A stretch of DNA of 64,000 bases from Ophioderma brevispina (lineage: Eukaryota; Echinodermata; Ophiuroidea; Amphilepidida; Ophiodermatidae). Made by a program: the position numbers and the translations under genes. Shown one piece after another: positions 57,651 through 64,000 of this stretch. How positions within the stretch are numbered: the stretch's first letter is position 1; each line of letters opens with the position of its first letter. The notes under the pieces were generated by a model. That model saw only the letters and a program-made list of their open reading frames with translations. It was not told the origin of the DNA and did not search any database. The stretch spans positions 1-64,000 of the forward strand of contig JAMKCH010002927.1 of NCBI GenBank assembly GCA_023653785.1, written 5' to 3'.

Positions 57651-60440
57651 AACATTATGAAAGGAACAAACACAGCTATACTGAATATTGAATTGCCATG
57701 GTTTGGTCACCTTAACTGGTCAATCTTTGGACATGAAAAGCGGATTTCAGATCAAGTTGCCTATTGTGCGTTTGCAGCTTGAACAAGTGTAAATATGCAG
57801 GGCCTATATTTTACAAGCCAAATGTAAGACTGCACAGAATCTTTATATCTCAGTGTGCACTGTGTTATTTCCGACCTTTCCTGAGCCCCAATCAGCACCT
57901 TGCCATTAGCCGTAGGGCAAAATATCTGAAAATCCGTTTTGCAGTCAGTAATATTATCATCTTATCTGAAGGGTTTATGTTTTATTAGTACATTCAAGAG
58001 ATATTAGAATCACTCTCTCTTTGAATCGTACACAATTTTAGTGTGGCCATCAACATATTCCACAAACAAAATAAAATTAAGCAGATGTGAATTATAAAAT
58101 AAGCAGAAAATCATAACCATATTATTAAAGACTAACATGAATTTTAATTAAGAAGCATGGCATTTAATCAGTACAATATTACTTGACATGATATTTATTA
58201 GCTTGTACGATAACAGACCTAATTAAAATGCCGTTCACGGCGAGTCTGTTCCTTCATATTCTCCACTGTTGTTTTTAAACACCTCTCTGGCTTTGTTTGG
58301 AAAAGACCTGTGAAATGACTCAATTCTCTTGGCGATAAAAATGGAATGGCACAAATGGGGTATACAGTCAATATTATTCTAACGAACAAAGGCTTATTAG
58401 GCTATCGACACATTCAATGTCTTCCCAACAAAGACTATCGGATCTAAGTGTCTGACTGGTAGTAAAGGTACACAATGGTTCATGACAAGCAAAAGTCTTT
58501 ATGATGTATGAGAGCTGATACCTCCATGCATGCCGCTGAATGCCTATGCTATTTCAATTAGTCGTTTGGGGGTGATGAGCTACGCACACAGCAAAACGTC
58601 CTGTAAGCTGATGCCACAGATTGATGCTTGTATGTTGATGCACCAATTCCAAGAGACTCACTTAAACGGTTAGGAGCTGACACGATGAAGCCTATTGGAT
58701 GACAGTGAATGTGATAAGAGAAGGAAAGTGGCTCGGACCAGGTCGGTGACCGCAGCATAAACAGTTTGGGGAGGATCAAGCAAATGGAACCTGAGGATTC
58801 TACCACATCTTTAATAAATAAAATTGCATTTAGATTTCCTGCATGTCTGGTTTTAAGTCATCAGAGATGTTTAATAGGAATCCAATGCTCGCTTACTAGT
58901 AAATTCAACCCACCAAACATGTGCAAAGCACTTGTGAACACCATTTCCAACTTCAGAGGAAAAGACTTCCATCATGTACTTGAAACATAATACCACACAT
59001 AGTGATATCAAGACAATCTTACAATCAAATTCAACTAATTAAGGTCTGGCAATCTGTTGAGATCAACAGAATGACGTCAATCTCTCAATGTTCATCCCAC
59101 GTTTCTCACTTGAAAGTCAGACCTCCTCAACCTTCCCACTCTTTGCCATTTCAAATCTCCACTTTGGCAGCCTGTCACAAAAGTACACCGTAAATCATCA
59201 CTGGTGCAATGTGATCTTAGAATGCACTTGAACATATTGCAAACTAAGCTCAGGTGAAAGTCAATGACAGATTTCAGTTGAGTCCAAAAAAAAAATGTTT
59301 GGATGAAGGACAAGAGTTGTACTATCACCTGAGACTTATGCCAAGTCCATGATGTCAAGTCCATTGCTATTGGAGATGGGTAGCTAGTCAAGTGGACAGT
59401 GATGAAAGCCAAAGGGATGGCAAGAAAGTGCGTGAGGACAAGAGGTCAATGACTGCTACTCGTAACTTGTCCATGTTATGTATAGACATACTACATATGG
59501 GACTGGGTGGATGTCATTTAGCACACCAGAATATCTGGTATGAATTGTTCTGGATCTAATTCCTATAAATGCCTTATGCCTCCTGTAGTAACAATCTCAA
59601 CAATTTTCGAAAATGGGGAAAGAGATTATAAAAGAAAGTGGATTTCCCTTTAACTTCTTTTCAAGAGAATAAAACTATACTGCTTTTGAAAATGCTATTA
59701 AAATACAATTTTGTGTGTTCGGTCAAGGATTAAAGGGAGTAGTAGTCAAATCTCCAGCAAAAACTGTTTGATATTAGGTGTAGATGAAAGGTATTATTAT
59801 TATAACAATCCTTAATACTTGGGTAAGAACCGTAAGATGAACCTCAATGGCATCAATATCTGAACCAGATTGGGAACATATTGTGTTGCTTTCAGATGGG
59901 CAATGTAGATAACAAAGTACTATATCTTGTATTTCTTTTGAAAAAAAAAACAGCTGACCACCTTAACTGCTTATTTTACCTACAGAATGCTGACCAAACC
60001 ATGCATTTGAAATCAAAGTAGTTGTGATTCCACCACTAACGGTTGCTCCTGAAGAACTAGAGAAGGAGTAAAGCCTTGGCCCTAATTACCTTTTGTGTCT
60101 TATACCTGGTCTGCCTTTTCCATTTTAATGCAAGCATTCATCATGCATGCCTTGGACAAGCCAACAATTTCCGGACTGCTAACCTCTCTCAATTGGCCAA
60201 AGCTCATGAGCCATAACAGCTTGATTGGCCGGAGATTACAAATTGCTCTGGTAAATTTCAGAAATTCATGTCTGTGGCACAGATTTTCCACATGTGCTGT
60301 AAGCCCTGTGTAGTTCTATAGCTTGTTCACTTTGAGATGGAATATTGCCATTCATGAACTTCGGTGATGAGAGGGATTTAGAAAAAGGTCACGGTACTAG
60401 TTAAAGGTGAACACACTATAGCAGCAACAGATGATCTATC

Positions 60441-61570
60441 AGCGTGTTTATAGTGAGGAAAATTATCCGTATATTAGCGTATAAATATAAATTTACCGTA
60501 TCCGACCAGCACTATAAACAGACAATATACGGTAATAGTCGCAAGCGTATAAGCATTATGCGGATAAAAAATATCCATCTAAATCGATGGATATTGGAGT
60601 ATATATTCGGTATATCTAGCCACTATAAACACACCGGCACATTTATACCGTATACACCGGAAGGGGAAAATCGTAGCTTAACAACTCGCTCATTGCTAAG
60701 ATAAAGGAAGTAATTAAAAAAGAAGTAGGCCTACATGGCCGCAGATGATTAGGACAAATACTAGAGGCAACGGGGAGGACATACTGAAAATTTTCAACTT
60801 GGGGGGGGGGGGGTCCACATGGACCCAACATTGTTTGTTTTTTGTACACCATGTTTTAAATGATTTTTGCCCAAAATTTAATGCAATTGCCCAAATTATC
60901 AGTTGCGAATATTTTGGTGAAAAATTTTAATCGGCCATGACGTCTTGGTGGTGCTATTCAAAACTATTTTGCCCCTTAAATCGTACTGGAGTAACGTTTT
61001 AATTTTTTTATTTCAGTAATGTAAATATTATGGGAAAGTGGTTTTCCATTTTTCGGCGGGAGAATTTTGTGTGAAACACAAAAATCGGTTTTTGGACCGC
61101 CATTTTGAATTGGTACAACCGATTTTCATTTTTCCCTCTTATGTGATAGTGTTAATGTACCCCATCAATGACCAGAGTTTTGGTAAAAAATTCCAATGGC
61201 AAAGTGACCGAAGTGCTCAAGAGCTTGCAACATCAGCTCATGTTCTTGACATTTATTTTTCTATATATATGTACATAATATTATTAACTAATTTCTTTAT
61301 GAGAGCGAATGGAGTATGTCATTAATTATAATTAAACATGGTCAAGAACAATGAAAGTTGATAACTATCAAATGGGTATTTACGTGATCACAATGCTTTG
61401 CGCGGTGACCCAGGTTATCCAGGATATACCGTATATGTGCTCATATACGGTATCTCGCTTACTATAAACAGCTGAATTTACGGATAATACACATTCCAAC
61501 CAATTAGCTCCTAATTACATATGCGGATACAGGTAAAGTATATATACCGAATATCCACTATAAACACGCT
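60441..61570. mobile_element. TIR element with subterminal ACTATAAACA repeats
   Basis: Ends AGCGTGTTTATAGTG and CACTATAAACACGCT are perfect 15-base inverses over a 1130-bp element. The motif CACTATAAACA or CTATAAACA recurs inside at about 60509, 60631 and 61462, and CGGTATA/TATACCG motifs cluster at both ends. Such subterminal repeats typically bind a transposase. The target duplication is unclear (GATCTATC against ATTCTTCT), so the superfamily is open. A run of G lies at about 60802-60812. Confidence 0.7.
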
Positions 61571-62702
61571 ATTCTTCTACATGTACATGGCTGCATGGCT
61601 GGAGAAATAGGACCAAGATTCATCTTATATCGAACATACCGTGTCATTTTGATATGTCTTTAAAAGAACTGTGTAAATTAATACTGACTGTATATTAAAA
61701 GAGTAAAGTGCACTCTTAATTGCCCCAAAACAAAATGTGTGCTGAGGAAAAACACTTGCTTCTTTTTCAAGCCTGAGGAGTAAATTTTCCTTTGAAATCC
61801 TGTTAAGGGCACATGAGAAGAGATTCTGAAGAATAAATTTCCCCTAATTTGCACTTGATAGCGAATGGGCAAGTCTTCCATATGTACCCCCCACCCCACT
61901 TCGAAGTTCTACATGTAACAAATTATTTTTTTTATTTTTGGCCTTAGGGTTACGATATTTGTTAGTGCAAGGCCATTAATAAAAAAAAAATGTTTCCTGT
62001 AGAATTTTAAAAGGGGGGGGGGTTACATATGGAACTCTTTCCCTGGGAATGTTTCAAAGGTATAGGACAATAAAATAGAAATTACAAAAAAGACCAAGTT
62101 TTGAACGTGCCTACAGATCAATTTTGAAGTGTTTTGAAAGAACACATTGCTTTATTGTTTCTAAGAGGGAAAAAAGGCTATGATTGTCTGTAACATCACT
62201 TCATTTTTTACATAGAGGCATACAGTCACTGCCAAAATACTTCTGTGAGATTTACCTGCGTTGAGCGTGAAGCGCGAAAACAAGGAAGCAATGTTGCGCA
62301 ACTCTGATTTGCTGATCATCGCTATCGACAACAGCGCAAGTTTGTGAGTGGCTCTGATCACACAACACTCCGCCCCCTTTTACACGTTCATGAAGAATTT
62401 TGTTTCTGAATCTGAAGGTAAAATAACCAAACTTCAATCATTTAAATGATTTGCCAATCTGATACGGATGAATCTTAATAATATGGCTTTGCATTTTCAG
62501 TTGGAGCCATTTCTGCTTCATGCACTTGATTTTAACATGCATGTATATTATTTTGCTGCTGTGTGTGCACAGACCCTGTCCAATTTTTTGTGGTAAAGTA
62601 TATGGACCAAGGAATCGGCAAATGTATTTGGCCTTGTCCTTGGGAATTGCAATTTAATTTTTACAAATTAATTTTATCATAAATCCTCACACAGCAGTAT
62701 TG

Positions 62703-62785
62703 CTGAGTGTGAGGTAAATCCGGCCACCCTCGTTTACGGGGACAAAACTGGATTAAAAACTTTGGTTTAACTAACTAAAATAATA
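62703..62785 (+). mobile_element. 3' tail of a non-LTR retrotransposon, extreme 5' truncation
   Basis: GAGTGTGAGGTAAATCCGGC followed by CACCCTCGTTTACGGGGAC is near-identical to 27963-28010, and ends TTGGTTTAACTAACTAAAA. Only about 70 bp of the element is present, as expected of a severely truncated insertion. Confidence 0.82.
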
Positions 62786-64000
62786 GCAATTGAACTCAAT
62801 ATGAAATCCAAAATTAAATAAACACAGACACACAAATTGATAAAATAATTTTGAATGATACAATGTTAAATGTAGCTTTAATGTTAATTATAATTATGTG
62901 TATCAAATCTTATGTGCAGATTTTACCTTGGTGACCTAAATGTTGAAAAGATACTCCTGTTTTGTAAATTAACTGTAACTGTATTTCATTGAGGCAGCTG
63001 ACTTAAACACTGATTATGATTAACTCTGTTGAGAGACAAAACATGCACTTCTGACTCTGCAAGGGACATCCCTAATATGACGCCCTACAGTTATTAATAA
63101 CTCCTTAGACAACTGAGTAAATATTGCAACCTAATTGACCATACTATCACTTTCAAGCCGACCTCTGGGTCCTACTCCATTTCATATGCAGAATCTATAT
63201 TTCCTATGCAGAGAAGTTATCTGTATTCATCTATCTCAACAAACAATTCAATATGGTGTCAATAACGCTGACCTTTAAGAAGAGTCGCATACCCCGGCAG
63301 GTACAAAACATTAGCGATATTAGCATACATCTTGATACATTTTCTTGTTTTTGTGTCCTAAGAATGAACTTGAGGGATTTAGCTACCTTAGACTCAACTA
63401 AGATCTTAAACAATCCTGCTTCAATTTGATTCCATTTTGTGCAATTTTACATTTTCTCCAAGTGTATGTCGGCAGGCTTTTACTTCGTCAATGGTACTTG
63501 TTAAGACTAATCAGGTGATTAATTCAGCTGATCAAGCATTGCAACCTTAAGGACAGATTTTTAAGGCCAGATTGGCAACTACATGAAGGTTACACCTGAT
63601 GTCACCAGGTGAATTTAAGTTCACAAGTCAGCAGAAAATAATTTTGTCTTATTTTTCTTGCTCCCAACCAGTCAAATTGGCTAAATGATCCTCTCAATGG
63701 GGCAGGCTTCTCACTAAAAATAACCCAACCCCAAATATTGAAAGCTCAAAGTTTGACTTCTTGTATGTGGTCAGTTCTTAAAGCCAGGTGACACGTTATT
63801 TTCCCTGCATTGAATACCATGCGGCATGCGGCGAGTGAATGAGAAATCACAAGATTTCCCATTATCTCTGTGTGACTGATACTGGCTGGGGTGTCTTCTC
63901 TTGTAAATGCACTTGACATCTCCTGCTTAACTTGTGTCACGTTCACCAGATGACCTCAAATGAGATTTGGCAAACGTGTTCTGAAATGGGACGCTTTGAA

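Larger units (their letters stand above)
22455..64000 (-). other. Presumed upstream MTSS intron / 5' region; no exon recognised
   Basis: The I-BAR N-terminal exons expected upstream on the minus strand were not recognised between 22455 and 64000. They may lie beyond the window, be very short, or be disrupted. Nothing on either strand looks like another host gene. The interval is dominated by transposon relics annotated separately. Stretches of several hundred bases or more where I see nothing nameable include 25508-26301, 29770-30000, 39577-40737, 42034-43753, 44545-45648, 52538-55009, 57647-60440 and 61571-64000. Confidence 0.5.

Noticed and set aside
58558..58806. 82-codon minus-strand frame
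   Set aside because: No recognisable domain, no plausible splice sites in frame, and composition like surrounding non-coding DNA.
63746..63946. 66-codon minus-strand frame considered as an exon
   Set aside because: No family similarity I can name; splice signals not convincing.

Overview
This is an AT-rich, intron-dense animal window. I recognise one host gene with confidence: an MTSS1/MTSS2-type (MIM/ABBA) I-BAR gene on the minus strand. Four of its exons lie at 22362-22454, 8443-8517, 1268-1425 and 144-299, in transcription order. Together they cover the distal half of the membrane-binding I-BAR (IMD) domain. Exons for the start of the I-BAR were not found and probably lie beyond 64000 or in short exons I missed; the C-terminal part lies before position 1. 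A marine deuterostome invertebrate, perhaps an echinoderm, fits best. The reasons are a single MTSS-like gene, an LTR element with the Gmr1 domain order known from deuterostomes, and many TTAA-flanked MITEs. The species is inference only.

Layout. 1-8.5 kb: three MTSS exons separated by introns with small MITEs. 8.5-22.4 kb: one intron of about 13.8 kb containing a TTAA MITE, a complete but decayed 6.57-kb Ty3/gypsy element (two LTRs, CTTG target duplication, proline-tRNA-like primer site, protease then integrase then RNase H remnants) and palindromic repeats. 22.4-28 kb: the fourth exon (frame-disturbed), then a mosaic of nested repeats with two natural filled/empty insertion-site pairs, and a broken non-LTR retrotransposon. 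28.5-40 kb: hAT-like relics, tRNA-derived SINEs, two sibling hAT MITEs with good 8-bp duplications, a PIF/Harbinger deletion derivative that still carries a 47-codon MADF-like ORF, and a perfectly duplicated hAT element. 40-64 kb: more MITEs, a 1.8-kb inverted-repeat element with a shorter relative at 36.7 kb, and stretches where I see nothing recognisable.

Overall the window is the intronic and upstream territory of one cytoskeletal gene, filled mainly by non-autonomous DNA transposons. Many share one architecture: a TTAA duplication with AGG...CCT or GG...CC ends, as in Kolobok-type elements. One TTAA element with CCCTAAC ends is piggyBac-like. Nested and empty-site copies give a relative insertion history readable from this sequence alone. 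I found no complete autonomous transposon, tRNA gene, rRNA, CRISPR array or bacterial-type operon. Several coding remnants, including one host exon, carry single-base frame breaks, so assembly indels are a real possibility throughout.
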